DNA from: Chloroflexota bacterium
GTDB lineage: Bacteria; Chloroflexota; Anaerolineae; Aggregatilineales; UBA2796
Direction: 5' to 3'
DNA: 64,000 bases
Assembly (NCBI GenBank): GCA_021325095.1
Contig: JAJPHV010000152.1
Coordinates: 38,135 to 102,134, forward strand
Each line of letters opens with the position of its first letter. Position 1 is the stretch's first letter. The position numbers and the translations under genes are program-made. Shown here piece by piece: positions 1 through 8,331 of this stretch. The notes under the pieces are model-generated. The model ran no database searches. It was given only the letters and a program-made list of their open reading frames with translations, and was not told the origin of the DNA.

Positions 1-333
1 TTCCGTACACGGTTTACCGATAAACGCATCAAAGCCGACTTGCTCTGCTTCTTGCAACGTAGCCTTATCAGATTGCGCGGTGAGTGCAATCAGCAATGTT
101 GGCTTCATCTGCTTGTTTCTTATCCGGCTGTAAAGGGACAATCCCACCTGTAACCCATCCAGGTCCGGCAGGTCAAAATCAATAAAGATTGCATCAAAGA
201 CGTCACCATGCGTGGCTTCCAACCCTTCAAGCCCAGTGGTTTTTATCACAACCTCTTTATGGCCGTGATTATTCAAGATACGCCTGAAAATCTCAGAGTT
301 TTGAGCGTTGTCCTCAATAAGTAGTATCTTCAT
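1..333 (-). CDS. Response regulator receiver domain, cut by the window edge
   Basis: The minus-strand frame starts with ATG at 333 and stays open to base 1, so the C terminus lies outside the window. The 111 visible residues form a CheY-like receiver: an acidic pair in LLIEDN near residue 8, the phospho-acceptor Asp in a FIDFDLPDLDG stretch, a Thr in LIALTAQ and the conserved Lys in FIGKP. It probably receives phosphate from a histidine kinase in the cytoplasm. No output domain can be seen, so it could be a stand-alone receiver or the start of a longer regulator. A second receiver protein is encoded at 19.4 kb in the same element. Confidence 0.85.
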   Translation of the reverse strand, partial: MKILLIEDNAQNSEIFRRILNNHGHKEVVIKTTGLEGLEATHGDVFDAIFIDFDLPDLDGLQVGLSLYSRIRNKQMKPTLLIALTAQSDKATLQEAEQVGFDAFIGKPCTE

Positions 334-456
334 GAGCTAACCCCGGATTCGGTTTATTGAGTGTATGATTTCAACGCTGGAGATCATTATTAGCAATTTG
401 CCCAATTATAATATCGTTATCGGAAAATCGGAAATACGCGCACCAAATCCTCCTCG

Positions 457-855
457 CTAACCTTGCGTAGATTCAATCCCTCTACGGAAGCGGCCTCGAG
501 TTTTCTTTATCTGCGCACGAAAGGCCCTCGAAGTATTAACCATGAGTACCTCGTAGTTGATTGTCCGAACCGAGTCGAGGTAAGCCGTATTATTAAGTGA
601 ACCGCCTGGCCGACGCGACCGGGTCACGAGGCGCATAGAGAGAAAATGAGTAATTTCGATGACATCCCCCTGGGTCAAGGCGTCTTTCCACTCTTCGAGG
701 AATGAATCAACAATGATTGCTGCTAGTCGCTGACTAACCCCGCACCGACCAGCAGCTCTCTTGGTTAACCTACTTCTGGACACGCGCATAGGGGTTTGGC
801 CCTTTCTAATACAGAACGCATTCACGTGATGTGGTACCTGCAAGCTGTAGTTCAT
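457..855 (-). CDS. HU/IHF-like DNA-binding protein, divergent
   Basis: This 132-aa product resembles the HU/IHF fold: two N-terminal helices (SRLTKRAAGRCGVS, then an AAIIVDSFLEEWKDAL helix), a short turn where HU has its glycine-rich loop, and a basic beta-arm region followed by a C-terminal helix. HU proteins bend DNA without strong sequence preference. The ATG overlaps the TAA of the upstream coupling-protein gene (TAATG), which points to translational coupling and supports this start. HU-type proteins can help shape relaxosomes, and co-translation with a coupling protein fits that role, but this is inference. The sequence is divergent and about 40 residues longer than typical HU. Confidence 0.6.
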   Translation of the reverse strand: MNYSLQVPHHVNAFCIRKGQTPMRVSRSRLTKRAAGRCGVSQRLAAIIVDSFLEEWKDALTQGDVIEITHFLSMRLVTRSRRPGGSLNNTAYLDSVRTINYEVLMVNTSRAFRAQIKKTRGRFRRGIESTQG

Positions 856-3011
856 TAAGGCAGTCTATTCTCTGCACCCACTTCGCTCTTGTAAGTTGGA
901 ATCAGGGCTGCAAGGGCGTCAACGGGTCTCGTGAACCCCGGACGCTGAAACGTCGAAGTCGAGACACGTGGAGAGATCGGCTTGTCCACTTCCGCTAGCA
1001 ATCTGGAAATATCAGCCCCATCTGTAATCATGGTTTCAGTCGTCTCGCTAACTATGACTGATGTATCTGTTCTCTTCATCGGCATGACGGCTGACACACT
1101 CGACTGTTCGGACCTAAAGGCTGTGGAGACAGATGGCTTGACGAGCGACGGTGGCAATTCGATCTCTCTTGGCCGATAGAGCAGATGAGGCTGTCCATTT
1201 TTCTTTCTTGCTAGACGACGCTCCCAATCTCGGCGCTGGTAGAAGCGTGTCAATTGCGCTGTAAAGATGACCTGGGCAGAGTAGCGTTCTTCGACGTATC
1301 GAGCAAATACGGTCAGGTTGCCTTTCAGAGGTTTCATGATTTCGTCAGGCGTTAGTAACGGACGCGCCCGCATGTGGGTCTTCTGGGGATCGAGATTCGC
1401 ATCAGCGGTGCTTGTGCCAGATGCCTCGGAATAGAACTTGGCTGTGTCCGGGTCGCACCCCCCAAAGATGAACTGAGTGGCAAGGCCTGTAAAAAGAGTC
1501 TGTGTGCCTTCCTTGCCGTAAATTGCCTCAAACTGGCCCTTCGTCTGAGCGCCAATCAAAATACTCAGGCGGCGCTTGCGGACCAAATTCACATCCTTGA
1601 CTAGACTATCTAGCTTACCGAGGGTTGGGAACTCATCGAGGGTGATCCCGACTGGAACCGGAAGCGCCCCTGGCCTTTTGGCATCACGGTTTTGTTCGCC
1701 AATCGTATCCAGATCGATCATCAGGCGGCGCAAGGTGGCTCCCAGATACCTGGCGTAAACGTCCCGCTTTGCGCCTGGGCAGGTCAGTACCACAACCGTA
1801 GGTTGCTGAACGAGCAACTCAGCGCTGAAGTCGGAGACGGCAGTGTTGGCGCGCACAGTTGCATCGGCCCAGCCTTCGAGAGAAGTTGCCAGGGTGGCGA
1901 TGATACTGCCCGCCATTTTCGCATCCTGGCTGCTGACCACATTGGCGATGAAGCTGTTTGCCAGAGTCGCCGCATCGTCATCCTTCACGCTGAGTTTTTC
2001 GGCGAGCGTTTTAGGATTACGAAGTGAAAGTAAGGTGTCCCCAAGATTGGAGAAGCGGAGGAGGCAAGCACCTAAGAGCATTTTGGCATTGATGACCCAG
2101 AAATCATTGACGCCAGGGTCACTGGCGATGAGAACCCCGGCAATTGCAGTGGCGTCGGAGACATTCTTGATCCCTTGCGCCAGGTTGTAACGAGGGCCGG
2201 TGGTGCTGGTTGGATCATGAACGACTACCAGATGTCCGGTGACTTTGGCAAAATCAAGGACATACCGGGTGATTTCACCCTGTGGATCAGCCACGATGAG
2301 GCTGTGTTGGGCATACATTCGATCTGCGATCACAGGCAGGATTACCGCTTGCGTCTTACCGGAGCCAGGGCCACCGATGGTTAAGATGCCTCTGGAAGCG
2401 TCTTCAGCGGAGAGGCACATCTTGCTACTCCCCCAGTCGAGGCGTTGCTTCTGGTCATTGTAGAACTTGCCCAGGAACGTTATCCCTTCAAGGTCTGGCC
2501 GTCGGTAACGTCGGAACTCTCGGAATGAGCAGAAAGTCGCTGATCCCATCGCGCCCCGCTTGACCATAGGTGCGCGCAAGCCATCAATCCATTCGCGCAG
2601 CATCGCATTTCTTCGGATAAGCGTCAGATAGGCGACGACATTGACTGTACATTCAACCATGACCAGTAACATTGCCATCTGGATCAGTTGACTTTGACTG
2701 ACAGTGGTCGGGCCTCCGGTGATGACGCCAACCCAAGAGTTAGGCGGCGTGGGCTTCCCAATGTGTCGACTGACGGCAATGCCTTGTGTGACGCTTAGAA
2801 AGATGAGGATGGTTAGCATATTGAGAGCAACGAAAGTGACCCGGCTGAGTAACTTGGGAAATATTGGCACTTCATCGTTCTCCAGGCCGCGTCCAATACC
2901 ATTGCCGAGCGCTATGGCCGTACCAATAAGGAGGAATGGGGTGAGACACATGAGTGGTATCAGAAAATCGCGTGCGCTAGGGAGGAATGTCGTATAAAGC
3001 CAATAGATCAT
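855..3011 (-). CDS. Type IV coupling protein, VirD4/TraG family
   Basis: The 718-aa product has three hydrophobic segments (about residues 15-36, 58-78 and 110-132) followed by a cytoplasmic ATPase domain. Walker A is GGPGSGKT at 213-220, a VADPQGE stretch typical of the family lies at 240-246, and Walker B is TLDEFPTLG at 457-465. T4CPs are hexameric inner-membrane ATPases that bring the relaxase-DNA complex to the type IV secretion channel. GAGG lies just upstream of the ATG. It is followed by the coupled HU-like gene and preceded by the relaxase gene, so this is a mobilization operon. No VirB4 or other channel gene is seen; those may lie beyond the left edge. Confidence 0.93.
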   Translation of the reverse strand: MIYWLYTTFLPSARDFLIPLMCLTPFLLIGTAIALGNGIGRGLENDEVPIFPKLLSRVTFVALNMLTILIFLSVTQGIAVSRHIGKPTPPNSWVGVITGGPTTVSQSQLIQMAMLLVMVECTVNVVAYLTLIRRNAMLREWIDGLRAPMVKRGAMGSATFCSFREFRRYRRPDLEGITFLGKFYNDQKQRLDWGSSKMCLSAEDASRGILTIGGPGSGKTQAVILPVIADRMYAQHSLIVADPQGEITRYVLDFAKVTGHLVVVHDPTSTTGPRYNLAQGIKNVSDATAIAGVLIASDPGVNDFWVINAKMLLGACLLRFSNLGDTLLSLRNPKTLAEKLSVKDDDAATLANSFIANVVSSQDAKMAGSIIATLATSLEGWADATVRANTAVSDFSAELLVQQPTVVVLTCPGAKRDVYARYLGATLRRLMIDLDTIGEQNRDAKRPGALPVPVGITLDEFPTLGKLDSLVKDVNLVRKRRLSILIGAQTKGQFEAIYGKEGTQTLFTGLATQFIFGGCDPDTAKFYSEASGTSTADANLDPQKTHMRARPLLTPDEIMKPLKGNLTVFARYVEERYSAQVIFTAQLTRFYQRRDWERRLARKKNGQPHLLYRPREIELPPSLVKPSVSTAFRSEQSSVSAVMPMKRTDTSVIVSETTETMITDGADISRLLAEVDKPISPRVSTSTFQRPGFTRPVDALAALIPTYKSEVGAENRLP

Positions 3012-3249
3012 GGCGTTAACCTCGACTAACGTCCAAATCAGAAACAGTTGGGTAGTTGACCAGTGTAAAAAACTCGCGTCGTTCTTCGTTATTCTTTGAT
3101 AGTCATGGTATCAAAATTGGTCATCGGCTTCTTGCCAACATTGACGAAAGGGCATCGAATTTCGAGAAAAATGCCCCCAAATTTTCGGGATCATGGCGGT
3201 GGGTACTTGAGGTGTGACGGTCCAAAGAGACCGACAGATTCAGCGTTTC

Positions 3250-4089
3250 TCAACCAATTTCTAACCATGCATTCCAGTTTTCGGGATCATCCAAGTCTCT
3301 TTCGATTTCCTCTTCAAGAGACAGCTCACTGAACTGTTCCTGCGCTGGCTCGGTTTCCGAAGTAGACGCCGTCACCGCGAGAGGCGACAAGGCCAACGCC
3401 GAGTTTGGAGACCAGTCATATAAAGCAACGCTGTCTGGAATTGACTCTTCGGGTGCTGGTTCAATTTCGGGTTGCTCAATGCGTGGTGTACCACATTCAA
3501 GGCCGATGGTGCGGTCCAAGATTTCTTCGAATGCCTGGGTGGTGCTTTCTCGGAGAATGACATCATGGCCCCTATCAACGTTATTGTAGAAGTTAATCCG
3601 CCGATGGAGATTATCCGGGTCGAGAACCGTTCCGGGTAGGACAACATGTGTATGAAGATCGGGTAAACCTTGCTGCTCATCGCCAGATTTTGTGAGCCTG
3701 TCATGAATGACAAAACTGTACTCAGGAACAGGGACGCCTCGCGCCTCGTAGTAGGCTTCTATGGCTGCGTCAGTCAGCTCAACGAGTACGTCCCGCTGTA
3801 ATTTCTCCGGAATGAGATTCATCAGCACAGGGTCGGGATTGATCACCCAGGTCCAGGCTTCGACATGCTTGCCCCTAAGCGCTCCGCAGGACTGCTGGAT
3901 GTCACCATAATTTGTGCCTAAGCCCCGGTCTATCCATCGATCACGACGCATGTCCCGAAACTGGGATGATTTGTCCCAGTTGCGATCATCCCTATATTGG
4001 TAATATTTGAGCGCGTTTGCCAGCCGTTTGGTATCGCGGCTCCTAACATATTTCCAATCGGATACGACGATTGCCTTTTGCTGGCCCAT
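3250..4089 (-). CDS. Probable relaxase, HUH-type
   Basis: The 279-aa product carries a histidine motif, LHTHVVLPG with His146 and His148, preceded by a hydrophobic strand ending at His129. This fits the metal-binding HUH motif of MobP/MobA-type relaxases. A tyrosine pair at residues 29-30 (LKYYQYR) is a candidate for the nicking tyrosine. Relaxases nick oriT, stay covalently bound to the 5' end and pilot the strand into the recipient. A GGAGG ribosome site precedes the ATG. The gene sits between a MobC-like gene and the coupling protein, the expected context. The last 80 residues are acidic and proline-rich, with no recognised domain. Family assignment beyond HUH-like is uncertain. Confidence 0.68.
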   Translation of the reverse strand: MGQQKAIVVSDWKYVRSRDTKRLANALKYYQYRDDRNWDKSSQFRDMRRDRWIDRGLGTNYGDIQQSCGALRGKHVEAWTWVINPDPVLMNLIPEKLQRDVLVELTDAAIEAYYEARGVPVPEYSFVIHDRLTKSGDEQQGLPDLHTHVVLPGTVLDPDNLHRRINFYNNVDRGHDVILRESTTQAFEEILDRTIGLECGTPRIEQPEIEPAPEESIPDSVALYDWSPNSALALSPLAVTASTSETEPAQEQFSELSLEEEIERDLDDPENWNAWLEIG

Positions 4090-4192
4090 CTAAACCCTCC
4101 ACAACCCGTTTGGCTCAGGAACATTATCTTCCATCGGCATATGCGGCAGTCACTGAAGAACCACAGACCCAAGATCAAACCACTCAGGGAAA

Positions 4193-4729
4193 TTAATCTA
4201 TCGGGATTCGCTCACGGACTATCTTCGTTTTGGCACTTAAGCGCCGCCTATTTCTTTGAGTCTCCTGCAGTACATTTGCGAGTATTGTTGCCGGATCAGC
4301 ATACTCATCGTTTTTTTGTATTACTGGCAGCAGCTTTGACCAACCATTAAGTTCCAGCGTGATTAGGGTCTCGACCAGAAATCGGATCAAGTCATCCCGC
4401 TCTGCCAACTGCTGTAGAAGAGGCTGCAATGCTTCTTGCAACGTCTCAGGAATAGCCTGGATCAGCTTTTCCTGCATCGCATCTAGTCGGGTCTGTAAAG
4501 TTTTCCCGAAGTGTGCGCGACTACCGACTTCGTCTTCCTCTTTGTCGATCAAATTTCGCAATGCTTCTCGGTGTAGATACGCCATCTTCACATTAGGCCC
4601 ACGTCGCGCACGAATAGCCTCCAATCGGCGGAACATCTCCGGAGTTACCTGCACGACCATCTTTTTCAGATGTAGTTCGTCGTGGGGGAGGTCAACTTTG
4701 ATCAGTAATGGACCATTTGATTCCGGCAT
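4193..4729 (-). CDS. MobC-like mobilization accessory protein (putative)
   Basis: The 178-aa product begins with a short beta segment and a helix pair (KKMVVQVTPEMFRRLEAI, then a second helix around YLHREALRNLI), which looks like a ribbon-helix-helix DNA-binding domain. A long, probably coiled-coil helix follows (about residues 75-125). MobC-type proteins bind oriT and assist the relaxase. The start has a GAGGAG ribosome site. The gene lies directly upstream of the relaxase in the same orientation, about 100 bp apart, which fits an oriT-binding role. The family call rests on fold and position only; it could instead be a plain transcriptional regulator of the mobilization operon. Confidence 0.45.
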   Translation of the reverse strand: MPESNGPLLIKVDLPHDELHLKKMVVQVTPEMFRRLEAIRARRGPNVKMAYLHREALRNLIDKEEDEVGSRAHFGKTLQTRLDAMQEKLIQAIPETLQEALQPLLQQLAERDDLIRFLVETLITLELNGWSKLLPVIQKNDEYADPATILANVLQETQRNRRRLSAKTKIVRERIPID

Positions 4730-4834
4730 TGTGACAACTCCTCGTTTTTATGTCTGAAGTCGAATAATTCTCATCTCAGGTAACAGCGTCATGATGGTAG
4801 TTTTGGCCGTGATGGCCCCGAACCTGTTTGTCGT

Positions 4835-5017
4835 TCATGACTCGCATCGCGTCGCGCGCTCGAGCAATGAATCGATCTGCAATGCTGATTTGCGATCCTG
4901 CAAATGTGTCTTTTTTGAATACGCGGTGTAATGCCATTTGCGACCTTCACAACGTCGGCAAGAACGATGTTGGGGAATTTCCCCAGCCCAACCGGTAAGG
5001 TCGTAAGTGACGGTCAT
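4835..5017 (-). CDS. Small hypothetical protein
   Basis: A possible 60-residue product with one CRRC motif near residue 20 and a Cys near the C terminus, and an otherwise polar sequence. No clear ribosome site precedes the ATG, and no family is recognised. It lies in the operon direction between the inverted-repeat region and the MobC-like gene. It may be spurious. Confidence 0.25.
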   Translation of the reverse strand: MTVTYDLTGWAGEIPQHRSCRRCEGRKWHYTAYSKKTHLQDRKSALQIDSLLERATRCES

Positions 5018-5069
5018 TGGGGTTCATTTGTACATATTTGAGTTCAGGCTTGTTCTGGTAGGTTCCTCG

Positions 5070-5276
5070 ATGTGCCAAATTGTGGGTTCGTAACTCTCGC
5101 TACTGGCAGTCGCTATTGGCACATTGCTGTGGCATAGGTGATAACCATGAACCCGTGACTCATGCTCCTTCCGAGAACCGAGGCGATTATCCTTTTAGCT
5201 TGCCACCCCACGCGCCCGAACCTGGGTATCGTCGTTGAACGCAGATTGGCCCATTGCGTAGCGCTGCGCGTGGGGT
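5070..5276. other. Inverted-repeat region, candidate oriT or operator
   Basis: The 415-bp gap between 5018 and 5432 holds no convincing gene but has two sets of inverted repeats. ATGTGCCAA at 5070-5078 pairs with TTGGCACAT at 5116-5124. ACCCCACGCGC at 5205-5215 pairs with GCGCGTGGGGT at 5266-5276. It lies directly upstream of the minus-strand mobilization genes, where oriT commonly sits. No nic-site consensus was recognised, so oriT is inference. The repeats could instead be operators for the flanking divergent genes. Confidence 0.35.
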
Positions 5277-5432
5277 TGTAAAATGCCCCTTGGTGGATGC
5301 ATGGTTCATATGTCGCTTGCAAGCGTAGATGTCCTGCATTTCCATGTTTTACCTGTCTTGCAAGCCGTGATGTATCATTGTTATCGGGGCATAACATCAA
5401 CAGCACGCTTTCGTGTAAATGAGGGGTTGGCT

Positions 5433-5723
5433 ATGGAACAACAATTCTCATCTGATGTCGGATTGACAATTGGTCGCGTCCTGGCCGTGCTGTTCGTCCT
5501 GTGGTTGTTGTGGGCGTTAGTCCGACCTTTTATCCGGCGTGTTAACAGCAAAACCTTGAATACTCGGCATCAGAGAATTTCCCCTGACCAATCCTCGCCC
5601 AGACGGCTGTTCTGGAAGTATCCCAGCTACACGGACGTCTTTTACCCGCCAGTCGAGGTTGAACTTCGTCGGCAGGCCATCAGAATGAAAAATAAGAGGG
5701 CGCGCCAAGAAAAGTCGGAATGA
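5433..5723 (+). CDS. Small single-pass membrane protein
   Basis: Translation probably starts at the ATG at 5433, behind a GAGGGG ribosome site, although the frame is open further upstream. The 96-aa product has one strong transmembrane helix (about residues 15-36, RVLAVLFVLWLLWALV) followed by a basic cytoplasmic tail ending in a Lys/Arg-rich stretch. No family is recognised. Small membrane proteins of this sort are common in conjugative elements, for example as entry-exclusion or channel accessory proteins, but nothing in the sequence shows such a function. It is transcribed away from the mobilization operon. Confidence 0.5.
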   Translation: MEQQFSSDVGLTIGRVLAVLFVLWLLWALVRPFIRRVNSKTLNTRHQRISPDQSSPRRLFWKYPSYTDVFYPPVEVELRRQAIRMKNKRARQEKSE

Positions 5724-5812
5724 GCATGAGGCGTTATACCAGTTGGCCGAAGGATCAACTGCACAAACCATCCCGGCTTTTCTCCGATCTTGATCAGACG
5801 CGCTGACAGTTT

Positions 5813-6148
5813 TCACGTCTCTGACGACGCTTCGCCGCCAGCAAATAGGATACTTTGTGTTGGACGAACTGCGGAGTGTACGTCCAAATTCAACCCATCA
5901 ATGTTGGGCTTGTCTCCCGATTGCACCACATCTTGAGTGGCCTTTCTTTTTCCTATTTCCTCCCTAAGCATTGGGGTAATGACATTGCAGAACAGATGGG
6001 TTATCAGCGCTTTCCGGCTGAGGCCACATAGCCTCTTGGCCTCATCCAATACTTCCACCGCCTCACTAGGAACATCGATTTGAAGTTTGGCCGAATTCTG
6101 ACCCTTGGACGTCGGTTCGGGTAACAATTGAAAAGCCCTTTTAGCCAT
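5813..6148 (-). CDS. Small ribbon-helix-helix-like protein
   Basis: The chosen start is the ATG at 6148, preceded by GGAG seven bases upstream, rather than the upstream in-frame ATG at 6169. The 111-aa product has a strand-helix-helix pattern (KLQIDVPSEAVEVLDEAKRL, then the SRKALITHLFCNVI helix) typical of CopG/Arc-type DNA-binding proteins, followed by a polar tail without a recognised domain. It is likely a small repressor or partition-type DNA binder. A 9-bp inverted repeat with a 7-base spacer lies about 110 bp upstream and could be its operator. The assignment is by predicted secondary structure only. Confidence 0.5.
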   Translation of the reverse strand: MAKRAFQLLPEPTSKGQNSAKLQIDVPSEAVEVLDEAKRLCGLSRKALITHLFCNVITPMLREEIGKRKATQDVVQSGDKPNIDGLNLDVHSAVRPTQSILFAGGEASSET

Positions 6149-6256
6149 GTTGATCTCCGTAACCTTCACTACCGGTGATGTCGATCACAGTCTATCATTT
6201 TTGGCCTTCAGGAATTAGGAAAAACTGAGGCAAAGGGGAACGAATTTTGAGGAATC

Positions 6257-6281
6257 GCAAATCAATCTTGTGTTGATTTGC
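6257..6281. promoter_or_regulatory. 9-bp inverted repeat upstream of the RHH-like gene
   Basis: GCAAATCAA (6257-6265) and TTGATTTGC (6273-6281) are perfect inverted arms separated by 7 bases. The site is about 110 bp upstream of the ribbon-helix-helix-like gene and has no U-tract, so an operator is more likely than a terminator. Function is inferred from position. Confidence 0.35.
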
Positions 6282-6422
6282 TCCGATAAGCTGGCTTTTG
6301 ATTTGGGCTATCGTTTTCTTGTCCAGGATGGGTTCGACAAAATCCGTACTATCGACCTTCTATAATGCGCAACCCAACTATCGTGTTGCATCGTTTCACG
6401 GTTCATGCAACACAATCCTTCT

Positions 6423-6521
6423 GATACTGCTGGCGAATTTAAGAATTGGAGAGAATCGCCCCGTCGTTTTAGCTGTTCAAATCGCACACTGCTGCGGCTA
6501 TGGTAATTCGCCAGCAGCATC
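6423..6521. repeat. 99-bp inverted-repeat element next to the IS1182 copy
   Basis: A 17-bp end at 6423-6439 (GATACTGCTGGCGAATT) is matched in inverted orientation at 6505-6521, with one mismatch. The 65 bp between have no coding capacity. The ends closely resemble the terminal repeat of the IS1182 element that starts 8 bp downstream (GATGCTGGTGGCGAAGT), so this is probably a MITE mobilised by a related transposase, or a relic of an earlier insertion. No target duplication was identified. Confidence 0.5.
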
Positions 6522-7171
6522 CTGGTTATGATGCTGGTGGCGAAGTCAGGCACGGTAAACTCGGCGGAGAAAGCCCGAGGGAAAAGGGGAAAGCCGATGT
6601 TACGTCCTGAGGCAAACCAGAACATTCCGGAAGAAACGGTACGAATTGCCCGCGCTGCCTATCCCAAAGGGAACTTGTACATGCAAATGCGGGACGAGTT
6701 CGGTCCACTGTATGAAGACAAGGCAATGCGGAAAATATTTTCGCGGACAGGGCAACCAGCAGTCGTACCCTGGCGCTTGATCTGGGTGACGGTGATGCAA
6801 TTTGCGGAAGGGCTGAGCGATCGAGAGGCGGCAGATGCGGTACGGGGGCGGATCGACTGGAAATATGCGTTGGGCTTAGCCTTGGACGATCCGGGCTTTG
6901 ACCATACGGTGTTAAGTGAATTTCGGACACGCTTGGTGGACGGAGAAGGTGAAACCTACCTGCTCGATACCCTGTTGAAAGCATGTCAAACGCGGGGTTG
7001 GCTCAAGAGCCGGGGCAAGCAGCGAACGGATTCAACGCATGTGTTGGCAGCGATTCACACCCTGCAACGGTTGGAAAGCGTGGGACAGACACTGCAATTG
7101 GCCTTGAATGATGATCTTGCACCTCTGAGACGGACATACCGAAAAGGTAGAGTACACTCAGGGAGGAGCAA

Positions 7172-7486
7172 GTGGAAATGGCAAAAAAACGAACGTACCC
7201 ACGGTCTTGCAAGTTGCAGGCGTTAGAGCTGGTCAAGACCCGTAAGAAAAGCATCAATGAGATCGAGCGCGACTTGGGAATAACGCCCGGGCTGCTGCAC
7301 AAGTGGAAAGCGCGGATGAAGGCGGATGGCGCGGAGGCATTTCCGGGCAAAGGACGCCTGAAAGAGGATGAGGAACTCATCCGACGGCTGAAGCGAGAAG
7401 TTGAAGTGCTGCGGCAGGAGAGAGAGGTGCTAAAAAAGGCTTTAGCCATCTTCTCGGCCAGCGCGGAGAAGTCTACGCATTTATGA
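7172..7486 (+). CDS. IS3-family transposase OrfA
   Basis: The 104-aa product has an N-terminal helix-turn-helix (KLQALELVKTRK to LLHKWKARMK) and a C-terminal leucine-zipper-like coiled coil, the normal OrfA layout. It binds the element ends and contributes the N-terminal part of the OrfAB transposase. A GGGAGGA site precedes the GTG at 7172; the ATG at 7178 is an alternative. A slippery A6G run lies at 7432-7438. The -1 frame is open from there into orfB, so a fused OrfAB can be made by programmed frameshifting, as in other IS3 members. Its TGA overlaps the orfB ATG (ATGA). Confidence 0.92.
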   Translation: MEMAKKRTYPRSCKLQALELVKTRKKSINEIERDLGITPGLLHKWKARMKADGAEAFPGKGRLKEDEELIRRLKREVEVLRQEREVLKKALAIFSASAEKSTHL

Positions 7487-8331
7487 AAGCGCATGAGGGA
7501 CAGTTCAGTGTGCAGGTCATGTGTCGAGCGTTTGGAGTCTCGCGCAGCGCCTACTACGCCTGGGTCAGGGCGGGCTGCACCACAGCGCAAGAACGTACCG
7601 ATGCTGTTCTGACCGAACGGATACGTGCCATTTTCAAGCAAAGTGGGCAAACCTATGGCAGTCCGCGTGTGTACGTCGAATTGAAATCACAGGGAGTACA
7701 GGGCAGCCGTCGGCATGTCGCTCGACTTATGCGTCAGGCAGGTCTGAATGCCACAGGGCCTCGTCGTCGGGTAAGCACGACCCAACGTGATGGGCAGGCG
7801 CGCGCTGTCAGCAACCTGTTGGGGCGGGATTTTACGGCAGATGCCCCCAACCGCAAATGGCTGGTAGACATCACTTCGATTGACACCGATGAGGGCCGAC
7901 TGTATCTGGCCGGTGTGCTGGACTTGTTCTCCCGACGCTTGGTGGGTTGGGCCAGGGACGAACACATGCCCGACGAACTGACCCAGGAAGCCCTGGAAAT
8001 GGCTATCCTTCAGCGTCGCCCGCCGCAGGAGCTTTTGCACCCTGCTGACCCGGGAAGCCAATACACCAGTGATGAGTACCAGGCTCTGCTCGCCAAACAC
8101 CGCATGTTAGCCAGCTTCAGTGGCGTCGGCTGCTGTTACGATCACGCACCAATGGAGCGCTTCTGGGCGACCCTCAAGACCGAACTGGTCTATCGGGTGC
8201 ATTATCGAACCCGTGCGCAGGCTAAAAACGCCATTTTTGCCTACATTGAGGGCTGGTACAACCGCCAGCGTCGTCATTCGACTTTGGGCTATCTCAGCCC
8301 GGAGCAGTTTGAACAACAGTTTCAGTCTTAA
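7483..8331 (+). CDS. IS3-family transposase OrfB (DDE integrase domain)
   Basis: The 282-aa product carries an HTH_21-type N-terminal region (SAYYAW and YGSPRVYVEL stretches) and an rve-type DDE domain. The three acidic positions fall in WLVDITSI, in DPGSQYTS and in APMERFWATLK; the second motif differs from the usual HSDRGSQYTS by a two-residue variation. The C-terminal RRHSTLGYLSPEQFE is typical. It catalyses excision and integration of the element as the OrfAB fusion. The reading frame is intact and starts at the ATG overlapping the orfA stop codon. Confidence 0.94.
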   Translation: MKAHEGQFSVQVMCRAFGVSRSAYYAWVRAGCTTAQERTDAVLTERIRAIFKQSGQTYGSPRVYVELKSQGVQGSRRHVARLMRQAGLNATGPRRRVSTTQRDGQARAVSNLLGRDFTADAPNRKWLVDITSIDTDEGRLYLAGVLDLFSRRLVGWARDEHMPDELTQEALEMAILQRRPPQELLHPADPGSQYTSDEYQALLAKHRMLASFSGVGCCYDHAPMERFWATLKTELVYRVHYRTRAQAKNAIFAYIEGWYNRQRRHSTLGYLSPEQFEQQFQS

